Counted from the first letter of the stretch, positions 44,798 to 54,863 are shown. The stretch is 64,000 bases of DNA from an uncultured Oleispira sp. (GCA_913019965.1 CAJVZR010000001.1:113039-177038), one strand, 5' to 3'. Notes: generated from the sequence alone by a model not told the origin. Made by a program: numbers and translations.

Positions 44798-44818
44798 TTA
44801 ATCTAGCTCAAAAGAAGT

Positions 44819-44856
44819 TACATCAAGCTCTATTGAATAGCTTGATGTACTTTTTT
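44819..44856 (+). terminator. Terminator after ylqF
   Basis: TACATCAAGCT (44819-44829) pairs perfectly with AGCTTGATGTA (44839-44849), followed by six T at 44851-44856. It overlaps the 3' end of the convergent gene at 44830. Confidence 0.8.
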
Positions 44857-45258
44857 AAAGGTGAGCCATTCCTTATCTTCATCGGCTACTATTTCTATTG
44901 GTAGACCTTCTTCCGGAGCTGTTAGGTTATTCAACCCCTGTTTAACCAATTCTATGTCATCGGTATATATCACCCATTGATTAACACCGTCATGAGTAAT
45001 AACCATAGCAATGACCGAATGACCGTCGTTTTCTAATTGCAATTGCAATTGGTGATGAAACACTTCAATTTGCTGCATTTCTTTTTGTGACGGGTGGGCA
45101 TTACCCTCATCTTTAGCTGACGCATGCCAAGCTATTTGGATACAAATAGGAAAGCGGCCACTTTCTGCAGTCGTCTTCCAGTCTTCACGACTGTGAATGG
45201 TAATCGGTAATTCATTCAAGGTGCCATCTGCAGTCACCCAGCGATTATCTAACTTCAT
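44830..45258 (-). CDS. DUF695-like small protein
   Basis: Start taken at ATG 45258 (142 residues); the frame opens at a TTG at 45273 with no better support. The sequence begins MKLDNRWVTADGT and contains WVIYTDDIELVKQGLN; it resembles the DUF695-type family of unknown function by the pattern of Trp and Tyr. Cytoplasmic, no signal peptide. The ylqF terminator lies inside its coding end. Not otherwise identifiable. Confidence 0.5.
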   Translation of the reverse strand: MKLDNRWVTADGTLNELPITIHSREDWKTTAESGRFPICIQIAWHASAKDEGNAHPSQKEMQQIEVFHHQLQLQLENDGHSVIAMVITHDGVNQWVIYTDDIELVKQGLNNLTAPEEGLPIEIVADEDKEWLTFKKVHQAIQ

Positions 45259-45505
45259 ATGCGCGTATTCCAACGTCCATGGTTATCTACTCAGACTAGC
45301 TGATTTATACAGAAAAGCCAAAAAAGCTTCAGTTTTAATGCGATAAAATTCTAAGAGTTTGAAAATTATCGTCTATGGCATGCTATAAGCCAACTTTATC
45401 GGCATTGACCCTTGCGATTATTATTTGAACAACCATCATTAATGTAAAGGGTGACCTTAGTTCAAAAAAGAGGGATTAAGAAGTGAGCTATGAAAAAGGT
45501 AACAT

Positions 45506-47596
45506 ATGAAGCAACGCTCAATTTCTGAAATTTTAGCCAGCAGTCAAGAGCCACTCATTGATGGCATCATTGTCATCGATGACCATGGGGTTATTAGAGC
45601 TTTTGATACGGCAGCCCAACAACTATTTGGCTATTCATTAGAAGAAGTTATCGCTCAGCCAATAATTATACTGATGTCCGAAAGCCAAGGTCAAAGTCAT
45701 ACTAACTACATTAATCTCGCACTAAAAAAATCAAGTGCTCAATCACAGCAATTACACATTGAACGCACGATTATCGGAAAACATAAGCAAGGGCATTCTA
45801 TTCCACTCGCGATTACTGTTTCTGCCGATACGTCTTCTCCCGATACTCGGTTTACTGGCGTCATTCAAGATTTAAGAAAACACGAGGTTCATCTGACAAG
45901 CCTATTTCAAGATATTCAAGCAAATACTGCCGCACTCAATCAAAGAATCGAATTTGAAGGTATGCTGAACTTTCATGGTAACCAATTATTAAGTTGTTCA
46001 CCGCAAAATTTTCGCAGCACCATGGAAAACACCTTACAAGCCATTGCTCAATCTTTAACCCTCGATCACAGTTATATTCTGCAATTGAGCCCAGACTTAA
46101 AAGAAGCCAACCTTTGGTCTGAATGGCGCCGCTCTGCAAGTTTAATGAAACCTTTCGCTAACCGATTCAGCATTCCAAATAATGAAGCCTTTGCTAAGCA
46201 ACTATCATCACCCGATACTCTGATTATAGAAGCCAAAGATAATCAAGAAGATAACCTTCTATTTGATCTAGCCCAGCAACTCTCTCCGAATGGCTTTATT
46301 TCAACTCGAATCACACCCATTTTTAATGACGAAAATACTCTGGTCGGTTGCATCGGTTTTTCAATATTAGATTCAAAGCACCAAATGAACAAAGACAATA
46401 TTTCATTATTAAATCTTGCGACTCAACTAATCATAAACGCTTGGGGCCGACACCAGCTAATTATTAGAGCTAACGATGCAGAAGAGAAAATAAAAGCGAA
46501 GAATAAACTACTCGCAAACAAAGCCGCGTTTAGTCAAACGTTATTACGTTCTTCCAGTGCGCTATTCTTAAGTACTCGAGATAAAATTAAGAACAATATT
46601 CATGAGTCTTTATTACAAGCGGCACTTATCAGCGGCCACCAAAATGCTTACCTCTATTTTAACAAGAGTAAGTCAACAACGTTACAGAGCTTTGTTAACC
46701 AATATTTAAACCAGCAACAAATCAGTTCAACAACTCTTCCTTGTCTAATTGCTTTTACTCTTCAACAATTGGAACAGCAAGAAATCGTTCAATTTGAATG
46801 CCTAGATAGTCGTATACTATCTGGCGAATTATTAGCTGAATTATCAGCGAATAAAATTCAAGGGATTACCGCCGTAAAACTCCATCGTGCAAAACAAGTA
46901 ATTGGCTTTGTGCTCTTTTTTAATTCATTACCCGTACTGAATTCGAATGACGAAAATTTAAGGTTTTTACAGCTTACAGGGCAAAATGTAGCCGCGGCAA
47001 TCTCACACCACTCTGTCCAATATGAATTAGAACTGAGTAAAAAAAGCTTAGTCAACGCTAATAGAGTATTGGCCAAACAAGCATTGAATGATGCATTAAC
47101 GGGGCTTCCTAACCGTCGAGCATTTGACCATGGTATCGCGCAAGAATTTGACCGTGCACAGCGCCATGAGAGTAATTTAACCCTGTTGATGTGTGATATC
47201 GATTTCTTCAAACATTATAATGACTATTTTGGTCATTCTCAGGGAGATACCTGCTTACAACAAGTCGCTTCAATTATTCAAACAACATTTCATCGTGCTG
47301 GTGAACTGTGCACACGCTTTGGTGGCGAAGAGTTTGCTATTTTATTACCTTCGATTTCACCTAAAGAAGCCCACCTTCAAGCTCAGCGATTGCTCGATAC
47401 GCTATTAGACAGCCAGATTAAACACGCACCGGAAATCGAATTAGGGTTTGTCACCATGAGCATTGGCATCGCTCAATTATCCCAACAATCACGCTTTTCA
47501 AACCATAGTGCTCTCATTGACGCTGCTGATAAAGCACTTTATCAGGCCAAAAATAATGGCCGAAATCAGCTAGCTTGGGCCAACGAAGCAGAGTAA
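45506..47596 (+). CDS. PAS-GAF-GGDEF diguanylate cyclase
   Basis: A 696-residue soluble signalling enzyme making cyclic di-GMP. Order: PAS (about 15-135, IDDHGVIRAFDTAAQQLFGYS), GAF-like (about 180-325), a further GAF-like region (about 370-500), a linker, and GGDEF (about 525-692). Active site GGEEF at 606-610 and metal site CDIDFF are present. The usual I-site RXXD reads RAGE before the motif, with Glu in place of Asp, so feedback inhibition may be weaker than in the cyclase at 1324. No EAL domain, no membrane segment. The signal is unknown. Confidence 0.92.
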   Translation: MKQRSISEILASSQEPLIDGIIVIDDHGVIRAFDTAAQQLFGYSLEEVIAQPIIILMSESQGQSHTNYINLALKKSSAQSQQLHIERTIIGKHKQGHSIPLAITVSADTSSPDTRFTGVIQDLRKHEVHLTSLFQDIQANTAALNQRIEFEGMLNFHGNQLLSCSPQNFRSTMENTLQAIAQSLTLDHSYILQLSPDLKEANLWSEWRRSASLMKPFANRFSIPNNEAFAKQLSSPDTLIIEAKDNQEDNLLFDLAQQLSPNGFISTRITPIFNDENTLVGCIGFSILDSKHQMNKDNISLLNLATQLIINAWGRHQLIIRANDAEEKIKAKNKLLANKAAFSQTLLRSSSALFLSTRDKIKNNIHESLLQAALISGHQNAYLYFNKSKSTTLQSFVNQYLNQQQISSTTLPCLIAFTLQQLEQQEIVQFECLDSRILSGELLAELSANKIQGITAVKLHRAKQVIGFVLFFNSLPVLNSNDENLRFLQLTGQNVAAAISHHSVQYELELSKKSLVNANRVLAKQALNDALTGLPNRRAFDHGIAQEFDRAQRHESNLTLLMCDIDFFKHYNDYFGHSQGDTCLQQVASIIQTTFHRAGELCTRFGGEEFAILLPSISPKEAHLQAQRLLDTLLDSQIKHAPEIELGFVTMSIGIAQLSQQSRFSNHSALIDAADKALYQAKNNGRNQLAWANEAE

Positions 47597-47633
47597 AATA
47601 GCGCCTCCTAATTAAATCTCGATATCAAACCCT

Positions 47634-48131
47634 ATGCCATCGACTAAACTAGGCCTATTGATCTTGGCCTGTATTATTATCTTCTTATTAGCGGCTTACG
47701 CTCTGTATCTGCATGCTCAAATTAAGGCTAAGCACAAAGCCGCTTTAGAAAAGGATGAAGCTGAGCGTCTACTAGCCCAACAGAATCTCGATAAACGTAA
47801 TAACAACATCATTGCAGACATTCGCTTTATTGCTCAATCTTTAATCAGCGAGCAATGTGAAATTACAGAAGGGGTATTACGCATTCATCATCTAGCAGAT
47901 GCCCTAGATACCGACATCATGCTACAGCCACAATTCACGTCTCTCCATAGCCACTTCGAAGCTTGTAAACTCATGGCAATTAAAGAAGCTTATAAAGCGC
48001 TTCCAAAAAAAATGCGCTTCCAACAAGATCAACAGCGCATGCGTTTAGAACATAAAAATACCGAGTCGGTACTTAAAGAAGCTGCATTGATCATCCAGTA
48101 TTCATTTGCTAATTTAAAACAACTACACTGA
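47634..48131 (+). CDS. DUF2489-type membrane protein
   Basis: A 165-residue protein with a single N-terminal membrane helix (about 5-25) and a cytoplasmic helical domain rich in charged residues, including NNIIADIRFIAQSLISEQCEITEGVLR. This matches the DUF2489 family of Pseudomonas-like gammaproteobacteria, whose function is unknown. It is 38 bases downstream of the PAS-GAF-GGDEF gene and 26 upstream of the YceI gene on the same strand, possibly one transcript. Confidence 0.72.
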   Translation: MPSTKLGLLILACIIIFLLAAYALYLHAQIKAKHKAALEKDEAERLLAQQNLDKRNNNIIADIRFIAQSLISEQCEITEGVLRIHHLADALDTDIMLQPQFTSLHSHFEACKLMAIKEAYKALPKKMRFQQDQQRMRLEHKNTESVLKEAALIIQYSFANLKQLH

Positions 48132-48156
48132 TATAAACCCCTATAAGGAAATCATT

Positions 48157-48726
48157 ATGCGCTTTTTAACACTGGCTATCAGCCTTGTAATTTCAAGCTT
48201 CAGCCAAGCTGACTGGGCATTGCAGCAACCGTCTTCGGTTCATTTTTTAACCAATAAAAATACCCACATCGCAGAAATACACCGCTTTAAAGCCTTTACC
48301 GCCGAAGTAAAAGACTCAGGGTTTGCGCAAATCAATATTGACTTAAGCAGTGTCGATACCCGTATTGGTATCCGAGATGAGCGTATGAATGAGCATTTAT
48401 TTGAGGTGTCTCGCTTTGCCAGTGCTCGTTTCGAAGCTGAAATTCCTGCAACGGTTTTAGCTCAGGTCAGCGCGGGTCAATCGTCTCGTTTTCAATTAAG
48501 CGGTAAAGTCTCTCTCCACGGTGAGCAAGCCCAAGCTCAGTGTGAAGTGCTTATCAGCCCTAATAAAGATAAGACCATTACCGTAAGCTCTATTACACCG
48601 ATGATCATCGATGCACAAAGCTTCAACCTAGTTGCAGGTATTAATAAGCTTCAACAGATTGCCGGTTTAAAATCCATTACTCATACCGTTCCCGTTACTT
48701 TCAGCTTAACGTTTAAAGCGAATTAG
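48157..48726 (+). CDS. YceI-family periplasmic lipocalin-like protein
   Basis: A 189-residue exported protein. Signal peptide about 1-18 (SQA/D). The beta-barrel YceI fold, which in relatives binds polyisoprenoid lipids, is visible in FLTNKNTHIAEIHRFKAF, the IDLSSVDTRIGIRDERM stretch and repeated Ser/Gly-rich strands. AAGGA precedes the ATG. It is nine bases upstream of murI on the same strand. Ligand unproven. Confidence 0.88.
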   Translation: MRFLTLAISLVISSFSQADWALQQPSSVHFLTNKNTHIAEIHRFKAFTAEVKDSGFAQINIDLSSVDTRIGIRDERMNEHLFEVSRFASARFEAEIPATVLAQVSAGQSSRFQLSGKVSLHGEQAQAQCEVLISPNKDKTITVSSITPMIIDAQSFNLVAGINKLQQIAGLKSITHTVPVTFSLTFKAN

Positions 48727-48735
48727 TTTTAACTT

Positions 48736-49530
48736 ATGGCAAAAGCGTTAATTTTTGACTCTGGGGTCGGCGGATTTAGTATTTTTCAACATATCCGCCA
48801 AGCTGTTCCAGGGTTAGATAGCTGCTATCTTATGGATAACCAGCTATTCCCCTATGGTATCCAGCCTGATAATGTCCTCATTGAGCGCATAGTGGCACTC
48901 TGCCTTCAAGCTTGTCGTGAGCATGACATACAAATTGTTGTTATTGCCTGCAATACCGCCAGTACCCTAGCTTTGCCATCACTTAGAGAAGTTCTGACCA
49001 TCCCTGTCATTGGCGTTGTGCCGGCATTAAAAACAGCGGCTAGCCTTAGCCGATCAAAAGATATTGCTTTATTAGCGACCCCTGCCACGATCCATCGAGC
49101 TTATATCGATAACCTAATCCAAGATCATGGCCAAGACTGTCATGTCACTAGAATTGGCAGCAGCGAACTGGTTAAGCTCGCTGAGCAGCACTGGTTCACG
49201 GGTCACATAGAACGTAGCGCTTTAGAGAATATTCTCTCGCCTTTTCTAGCTCACTCCACCATTGACCAAATGGTATTAGGTTGCACTCACTTCCCTCTAT
49301 TATCTAAGCACATTGCTGAGTTATATCCTGAGATTAATTTAGTCGACTCAGGTGAAGCCATCGCTCGACGCCTTTGCTTTATTTTACAGCAGCAAGGCTA
49401 TGATTTAGCCCAATTGAAGCAGCGTAAAGCCCATCATCAATTACTCTGTAGCGCTGCGATTAGCAATAAACAAGACTTTTTACGGGCTTGCCAACACATT
49501 GCCCCCTACCAGTCCTTTAACATTATTTGA
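48736..49530 (+). CDS. murI: Glutamate racemase
   Basis: MurI interconverts L- and D-glutamate in the cytoplasm for peptidoglycan synthesis. Seen: DSGVGGFS at the N-terminus, catalytic cysteine in ACNTAS, second catalytic cysteine in LGCTHFPLL. 264 residues, usual length. The start is nine bases after yceI, suggesting an operon, and folE follows after 60 bases. Confidence 0.96.
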   Translation: MAKALIFDSGVGGFSIFQHIRQAVPGLDSCYLMDNQLFPYGIQPDNVLIERIVALCLQACREHDIQIVVIACNTASTLALPSLREVLTIPVIGVVPALKTAASLSRSKDIALLATPATIHRAYIDNLIQDHGQDCHVTRIGSSELVKLAEQHWFTGHIERSALENILSPFLAHSTIDQMVLGCTHFPLLSKHIAELYPEINLVDSGEAIARRLCFILQQQGYDLAQLKQRKAHHQLLCSAAISNKQDFLRACQHIAPYQSFNII

Positions 49531-49589
49531 TAATTGCGTAAAATGCGCGGGCATTATGCAATGCGACGAAATTTTATTCTGGAGAAGCG

Positions 49590-50141
49590 ATGAAAGCGCT
49601 GTCTGATCTTTACTCTCAGGTCATCACCGAACTTGGGGAAGATGTTAACCGTGAAGGGCTACTGGATACCCCTAAACGTGCTGCCAAAGCCATGCAATTT
49701 TTAACCAGCGGCTACGAGCAATCCTTAGAAGGCATCGTAAATAATGCGGTTTTTGCCAGTGATAACGACGAAATGGTAGTTGTTAGTGATGTTGAATTGT
49801 ATTCGATGTGCGAGCACCACATGCTGCCTTTCATCGGTAAAGTGCATATCGGTTATTTACCGAATGGTAAGGTACTGGGACTTTCTAAGTTCGCTCGTAT
49901 TGCTGACATGTTTGCTCGTCGATTACAGATTCAAGAGAATTTGACTAAGCAAATCGCTGAAGCTGTACAACAAGTTACCGGGGCACGTGGAGTGGCGGTC
50001 GTCATCGAAGCGCGTCATATGTGCATGATGATGCGTGGGGTTGAGAAACAAAACTCATCCATGTCTAGCTCTGTTATGCTCGGCGCATTCCGTGAGCAAC
50101 CTGCGACTCGCAGCGAGTTTTTACGCCTAATCGGTAAATAG
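49590..50141 (+). CDS. folE: GTP cyclohydrolase I
   Basis: Converts GTP to 7,8-dihydroneopterin triphosphate, the first step of folate (and some queuosine-precursor) synthesis. 183 residues. Zinc-binding and catalytic motifs are visible: the [10 protein letters not shown] region with C and H ligands, and [12 protein letters not shown], plus the [15 protein letters not shown]-terminal helix. GGAGAAG precedes the ATG. Likely co-transcribed with or just behind murI. Confidence 0.96.
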   Translation: MKALSDLYSQVITELGEDVNREGLLDTPKRAAKAMQFLTSGYEQSLEGIVNNAVFASDNDEMVVVSDVELYSMCEHHMLPFIGKVHIGYLPNGKVLGLSKFARIADMFARRLQIQENLTKQIAEAVQQVTGARGVAVVIEARHMCMMMRGVEKQNSSMSSSVMLGAFREQPATRSEFLRLIGK

Positions 50142-50219
50142 TTTAGCTTATACCTTGCTTGGCTCCACCCCGTGCTCACTCTATACTAATATTTTAGTGT
50201 TTATTGGCTGGAGCCTCGA

Positions 50220-51653
50220 TTGACTTGGTTAACCGCAGACATTTGGAATGATACCGCAATTTGGAGCTGGACTTTTGCTCTGTATCTAGCGGGCTTTGTT
50301 GCCGCCATCGATGCCATTTGGAATGGCCGCACGTCACAAGGCACCCTAGCCTGGGTAACCACCCTCACCTTTATTCCCTTTCTTGCGTTACCCTTATATT
50401 TATTTTTTGGCAGCCGCCGTTTTCATGGCTATAAAAAAGCTCGAAAAGCCGGTAAAGACGCACTGGATTTATTAACCGAGCAACAAAGTAGCTGCTCACA
50501 AGCTTATCCAAGCCGTTACAAGTCGACTTTCGCCTCGCCTTTAGAAAAACTTGCCCGTATTCCTCAGACTGAAAAGAATCATGCCCAATTATTAATTAAT
50601 GGCGAAATGACATTTGCTCATATATTCAGGGGTATCGAGGCCGCTCAAAGCTCCATTCTTATCCAGTTTTATATCATCAATAACGATCAACTGGGCCAGC
50701 GTTTACAGCAAGCGTTAATCAAGAAAGCGAAGCAAGGAATAGAAATATATTTCCTATTTGATGAAATCGGCAGCTCACTGGATGATGACTACCTTGATGC
50801 CCTATCGGCCGCTGGTATTCATTGCAGTCGCTTTAATCCATTAAAATTCAAATTTGGCCAAAAGCTACAACTTAATTTTCGTAATCACCGCAAGTTGATA
50901 ATCATTGATGGCGAAACCTGTTTTTTAGGTGGCCACAATGTCGGTGATGAATATTTAAGCTCTGATCCCAAGTTAGGACCTTGGCGCGATACCCACTTGC
51001 AGATAGATGGCCCCGCGACGCTGGCTGCACAGCTATCCTTTGTTGAAGACTGGTACTGGGCACAACAAGAAATGCCCAAATTAAACTGGAAAGCTTTTGT
51101 CAGCCAAGGCTCGCAATACAATGACAATATACTGATGATTCCCGGTGGGCCAGCCGATAATGTCGAAACAACCAGCCTTAGCTTTGTTCATTTGATCCAA
51201 CAAGCAAAACAACGCCTTTGGATTGCGACGCCTTATTTTATTCCTGACCTAAAGGTTATGGGCGCTTTACAGCTAGCCGCCTTAAAAGGCATTGATATTC
51301 ATATTCTCTTACCGGATAAAAGTGAAAATGCCTTTATTCAGTATGCAATGATTAGTTATGTCAAAGAATTGAGTGAGCTTGGCATTCAATTTCACCGCTA
51401 TCAAGCGGGCTTTATGCATCAAAAAGTCATGTTGATCGATCAGGATGCGTGTTTTCTAGGCAGCGCGAATTTAGATAATCGTTCATTACGAATCAACTTC
51501 GAATTAAATGCGCTCATTGAAAGCCAATCCTTATCTAAGCAAGTAGAGCAGATGCTATTAACAGACTTTTCAAATAGCAAAGACTTCAAAATACCGAGTA
51601 CATTTACCTTATTATTAGCGAAAGCTGCGCGTTTATTGTCTCCCATTCTATAA
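50220..51653 (+). CDS. cls: Cardiolipin synthase (PLD-type)
   Basis: A 477-residue membrane enzyme that joins phosphatidylglycerols to make cardiolipin. Two N-terminal membrane segments (about 15-35 and 45-65) precede two phospholipase-D domains with HKD motifs: HRKLIIIDGETCFLGGHNVGDE and HQKVMLIDQDACFLGSANLDNR in outline. Start is a TTG at 50220, supported by GGAG seven bases upstream. Standalone on the + strand between folE and the metal-dependent hydrolase gene. Confidence 0.93.
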   Translation: MTWLTADIWNDTAIWSWTFALYLAGFVAAIDAIWNGRTSQGTLAWVTTLTFIPFLALPLYLFFGSRRFHGYKKARKAGKDALDLLTEQQSSCSQAYPSRYKSTFASPLEKLARIPQTEKNHAQLLINGEMTFAHIFRGIEAAQSSILIQFYIINNDQLGQRLQQALIKKAKQGIEIYFLFDEIGSSLDDDYLDALSAAGIHCSRFNPLKFKFGQKLQLNFRNHRKLIIIDGETCFLGGHNVGDEYLSSDPKLGPWRDTHLQIDGPATLAAQLSFVEDWYWAQQEMPKLNWKAFVSQGSQYNDNILMIPGGPADNVETTSLSFVHLIQQAKQRLWIATPYFIPDLKVMGALQLAALKGIDIHILLPDKSENAFIQYAMISYVKELSELGIQFHRYQAGFMHQKVMLIDQDACFLGSANLDNRSLRINFELNALIESQSLSKQVEQMLLTDFSNSKDFKIPSTFTLLLAKAARLLSPIL

Positions 51654-51813
51654 CGAAAATACCCAACCCAATAATCTAGCCACGGCTTTAATTAGGGTGA
51701 ATACTCGCCATCTATCACTTAAACAAGCACTTCATATTGTCCCAGCCTAACCTGTTCCTGTTGACCTATATTATTATAATACTCAGCATAAATTAATAAG
51801 AATTAGATCGTTT

Positions 51814-52659
51814 ATGATTAACCCCCATTCAAAACGCATCAGCGCTGAAATTAATATTCCAGGTCGTAAAATGGACTTTGGTTTTAATTTAGCCGCCTTA
51901 CCAAAATATTGGTATGGCAACGATGCTTTCAAATCCACTTATATGGGTGCCTTATCCTGTCAGTTTCCTGAAGGTGAGCGCATGTTTATGGATGCGGTAC
52001 GAGATCATCAAGATAAAATCAGCGATCCCAGATTATTAGAACAAATCAAAGGCTTCATAAAACAAGAAGCCATGCACGGCCATGAGCACTCTCAATTCAA
52101 TAAATTTCTTGATACCGTGGGCTACCCTGCTTCAAAGTACGAAGCCTTTCAAAAGAAAGAACGTATTTGGATGCGAAAAGTAATCCCTGCTAAACATATG
52201 CTGGCGGTTACCTGTGCCCTTGAACATTTCACCGCCATCATGGCGCACCAAGTTCTAACCAATCCTGAAGCAACGGAGGGTATGGATGAACAATTCAAGG
52301 AATTGTGGAAATGGCATGCGATTGAGGAAACTGAACATAAAGCCGTCGCTTTTGATGTTTATCAAGAAGCCGTAGGCAGCTATTGGATTCGTATCTTTGC
52401 CATGATCAATATCACGATTATGTTCACAGCACGCACCAGCTTTTTGCAGATGATCTTCTTATGGAAAGATGGCCAATTATTTAAACCTAGCACCTGGTTT
52501 AGTGGTTTTAAGTTTTATTTTAAAAAACCCGGCATGGTGCCCAGCTTATGGCGTGATTATATAGATTATTTCCGTCGTGACTTCCACCCTTGGGATCATG
52601 ACAACCGTGAATTATTGGATCAATGGAATGAAGAACATAGTAACTTCAAAACCATTTAA
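51814..52659 (+). CDS. Metal-dependent hydrolase-like protein (PF10118 type)
   Basis: A 281-residue all-helical protein of the family annotated as predicted metal-dependent hydrolase. Metal-binding-like residues occur in FIKQEAMHGHEHSQF, TCALEHFTAIMAH and AIEETEHKAVAF, three Glu/His clusters of ferritin-like or oxidase type that could hold a di-metal centre. Function is undetermined; the real chemistry may be oxidase-like rather than hydrolytic. A terminator with a UUCG loop follows. Confidence 0.82.
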   Translation: MINPHSKRISAEINIPGRKMDFGFNLAALPKYWYGNDAFKSTYMGALSCQFPEGERMFMDAVRDHQDKISDPRLLEQIKGFIKQEAMHGHEHSQFNKFLDTVGYPASKYEAFQKKERIWMRKVIPAKHMLAVTCALEHFTAIMAHQVLTNPEATEGMDEQFKELWKWHAIEETEHKAVAFDVYQEAVGSYWIRIFAMINITIMFTARTSFLQMIFLWKDGQLFKPSTWFSGFKFYFKKPGMVPSLWRDYIDYFRRDFHPWDHDNRELLDQWNEEHSNFKTI

Positions 52660-52740
52660 TTCGTTAATAAATACTTTTTTGCACGGCAGGTTCTGAAATT
52701 CATTTCTATTCCTGCAACTCTTTTGCTTTGACTGAGCCTA

Positions 52741-52763
52741 GGGGAGTTCGCTCCCCATTTTTT
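52741..52763 (+). terminator. Terminator with UUCG tetraloop
   Basis: GGGGAG (52741-52746) pairs with CTCCCC (52751-52756) around a TTCG loop, the especially stable tetraloop, followed by A and six T (52757-52763). It ends the PF10118-type gene. Confidence 0.9.
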
Positions 52764-52919
52764 ATCCTCACGCTCAATGATAACCGGCCTTCAACTCAAG
52801 AAAAGCCTGTTATTAGCTCTGAGCTCATCAGACTTTCTAGTCATTACTCTCTAAACCTTACTATCTTTTAGCCAAATGCTCATGCTAGGGTGAATATTAG
52901 ACATTGGCAGGAGTGAATT

Positions 52920-53252
52920 ATGAAAGATGATAATATCTTAATTTTTCCGCAGTCCCGCTGCCGACCTCCAAGCGGTACTTCATCCGAAAAACCTCTACAT
53001 GGCATGCACGAAAGCGAGCTCTTTTTAGCGCGCCTATTGCACAATATTGCTGAACAATATCAACTAGACCCCTATTACGCCGCACAGTCCATCTCACCTT
53101 ACATTCCAGGTCTACATAGTTTAGTAGAAACCGTTTTAAGCTATTGTGACTCCCCATATTGCAATGCTGAGCATTTGGATCTGATCAACCAGTTATTAGC
53201 AGAAACGTTAGTAAATAGCTTTCAACATGCCCAGAACTTAGCATATGAGTAA
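52920..53252 (+). CDS. Hypothetical small protein
   Basis: A 110-residue soluble protein, start at an ATG preceded by AGGAGTG. It contains one helix-rich segment (ESELFLARLLHNIAEQYQLDPYYAAQSISPYI in outline) and a C-terminal helical tail. No family recognised. Codon use looks native. It stands between terminators and precedes the sodium symporter gene by 60 bases. Real gene likely, role unknown. Confidence 0.55.
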   Translation: MKDDNILIFPQSRCRPPSGTSSEKPLHGMHESELFLARLLHNIAEQYQLDPYYAAQSISPYIPGLHSLVETVLSYCDSPYCNAEHLDLINQLLAETLVNSFQHAQNLAYE

Positions 53253-53312
53253 GGCTTAAGAATGTAGATTAGGCTACAATAGTCGCCTATTTTTGCACTC
53301 AAGAGCCTTCAA

Positions 53313-54284
53313 ATGCTATCTGTAAGCCGTCTATTTCCCATATTAGCCATTATTGTGGCTTTTTTAGCTTATAACGATCCTAGCCCTTTAGTGAGCTGGA
53401 AAGCGGCCATTATTCCATTACTGGCCATGGTTATGTTTTGTATGGGGCTTACCTTAAGACTGCAAGATTTCAAACGCGTGTGGAATAATCCGCAACCCAT
53501 CGCTCTTGGCATTATCGTGCAATTTTCGGTTATGCCTTTAGCCGCATTGCTCTTAGCGAATTTATTCGAATTAAATAATGACCTTACTGTCGGCATGCTT
53601 GTGGTAGGTGCTTGTGCTGGGGGCACCGCATCCAATGTAATGACTTACCTCGCCCGCGGTGATGTCGCCTTATCCGTCAGCATGACACTGGCTTCAACAC
53701 TCTGGGGCGTCATTGCAACTCCCTGGATTATCAGCCTAACCGCAGGTGAAATGATCCAAGTCGATAGTGCAGGGATTCTATTCAGCGTGATTAAAATGGT
53801 CTTAGTTCCAATCACCGCGGGCATATTGATTACCCACTTTCAGCCTGACTTTGCCAACAAAATTAATCAATATTTAGCCGATATTGCTAGCAGTTTAATC
53901 TTATTAATTATCGCGATTATTGTGGCCTTGAATGCCGATGAAATAGCGACTCTAGGTTACGCTATTTTTGCTGCGGTAGCCCTTCACAATATTATCGGTC
54001 TAATTAGTGGTTATACCGCTGGAAAAATTACTGGCCAAACTGAGGTGACATGCCGAACTTTAGCGATTGAAATTGGTATGCAAAATTCAGGTTTAGGGGT
54101 TGCCCTTGCACTGAAATACTTTGGCCCACTTGCAGCCCTACCGGGGGCCGTCTTTAGTATCTGGCATAACATCAGCGGAGCAGTGCTCGCAGGGCTTTGG
54201 CGCTGGCATACCGATAATAAAATTAAAGCGCTTGAAAATAAACGCAATCAAGGTGTCCAACAGTTTAATGAACATGACGAATAA
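53313..54284 (+). CDS. Bile acid:sodium symporter (BASS) family transporter
   Basis: A 323-residue inner-membrane transporter with about ten membrane segments. It couples Na+ to uptake of an organic anion or small organic acid in the wider family. Visible: MLSVSRLFPILAI, LRLQDFKRVWNNPQPIALGI, GACAGGTASNVMTYLARGDVALS, and EIGMQNSGLGVALA, the BASS sodium-site signature. The natural substrate is unknown; bacterial members include pantoate and pyruvate-type uptake systems. Confidence 0.9.
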   Translation: MLSVSRLFPILAIIVAFLAYNDPSPLVSWKAAIIPLLAMVMFCMGLTLRLQDFKRVWNNPQPIALGIIVQFSVMPLAALLLANLFELNNDLTVGMLVVGACAGGTASNVMTYLARGDVALSVSMTLASTLWGVIATPWIISLTAGEMIQVDSAGILFSVIKMVLVPITAGILITHFQPDFANKINQYLADIASSLILLIIAIIVALNADEIATLGYAIFAAVALHNIIGLISGYTAGKITGQTEVTCRTLAIEIGMQNSGLGVALALKYFGPLAALPGAVFSIWHNISGAVLAGLWRWHTDNKIKALENKRNQGVQQFNEHDE

Positions 54285-54347
54285 AATTTTCGCAGTATCC
54301 TCTTTACGAGCGCCTGCGTTACAAGCAGATTAATTTTGAGCACTTAC

Positions 54348-54381
54348 ATAACGATATTTCGCTAAAGTGAAATATCGTTAT
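54348..54381. repeat. Perfect 13-bp inverted repeat
   Basis: ATAACGATATTTC (54348-54360) and GAAATATCGTTAT (54369-54381) with an eight-base loop. It lies 64 bases beyond the BASS stop codon with no T tract, so it may be a Rho-dependent stabiliser or an operator for the downstream small gene rather than an intrinsic terminator. Confidence 0.6.
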
Positions 54382-54542
54382 TGAATATCACGAGTTTAAA
54401 CAATACCCGACCCCGCACTTCCGACTAAGCCCGCTTTACCTTAGCATTACCTGAGATACGCCTTGAAATAACCTCATATTTAAAAGCCTGAGACTGGTCT
54501 AGTTTTTGCTGATTCCACTATTTAACGGAACTAGGCGCTACA

Positions 54543-54860
54543 GTGCATAATCTAATTCGAAAACAACCACGAGATTTTATTTGGCTAGATGAATTTCAAA
54601 CTGCCGATAAAGATTGGCCCAAACACTACCCTGGTAACCAAGTTTGGGTAAATATACATGAATATAAGGCGACCCTTGCAGGAGACGCCTCGTATTTAAG
54701 ACTTTTGATCAGTGGAGATCATAATTGCAATCTAGTTTGGCAAACAACACCGGATGCCCCCCATGATTTACAACGCATCACTCGTCAGCTCAGCACACCT
54801 ATTAGCTTTATTGCCTTGCAAGCGCTGGGATTTAAATATTTTGATTGCGACGATTATTAA
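54543..54860 (+). CDS. Hypothetical small protein
   Basis: A 105-residue protein starting at a GTG (54543). Soluble; contains DFIWLDEFQTADKDWPKHYPGNQVWVNIHEYK in outline, with several Trp and Tyr residues, and no recognised family. The GTG has only a weak ribosome site (AGG near 54532), so the true start is uncertain. It ends in front of a terminator. Keep as probable gene with low confidence. Confidence 0.45.
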   Translation: MHNLIRKQPRDFIWLDEFQTADKDWPKHYPGNQVWVNIHEYKATLAGDASYLRLLISGDHNCNLVWQTTPDAPHDLQRITRQLSTPISFIALQALGFKYFDCDDY

Positions 54861-54863
54861 TTA

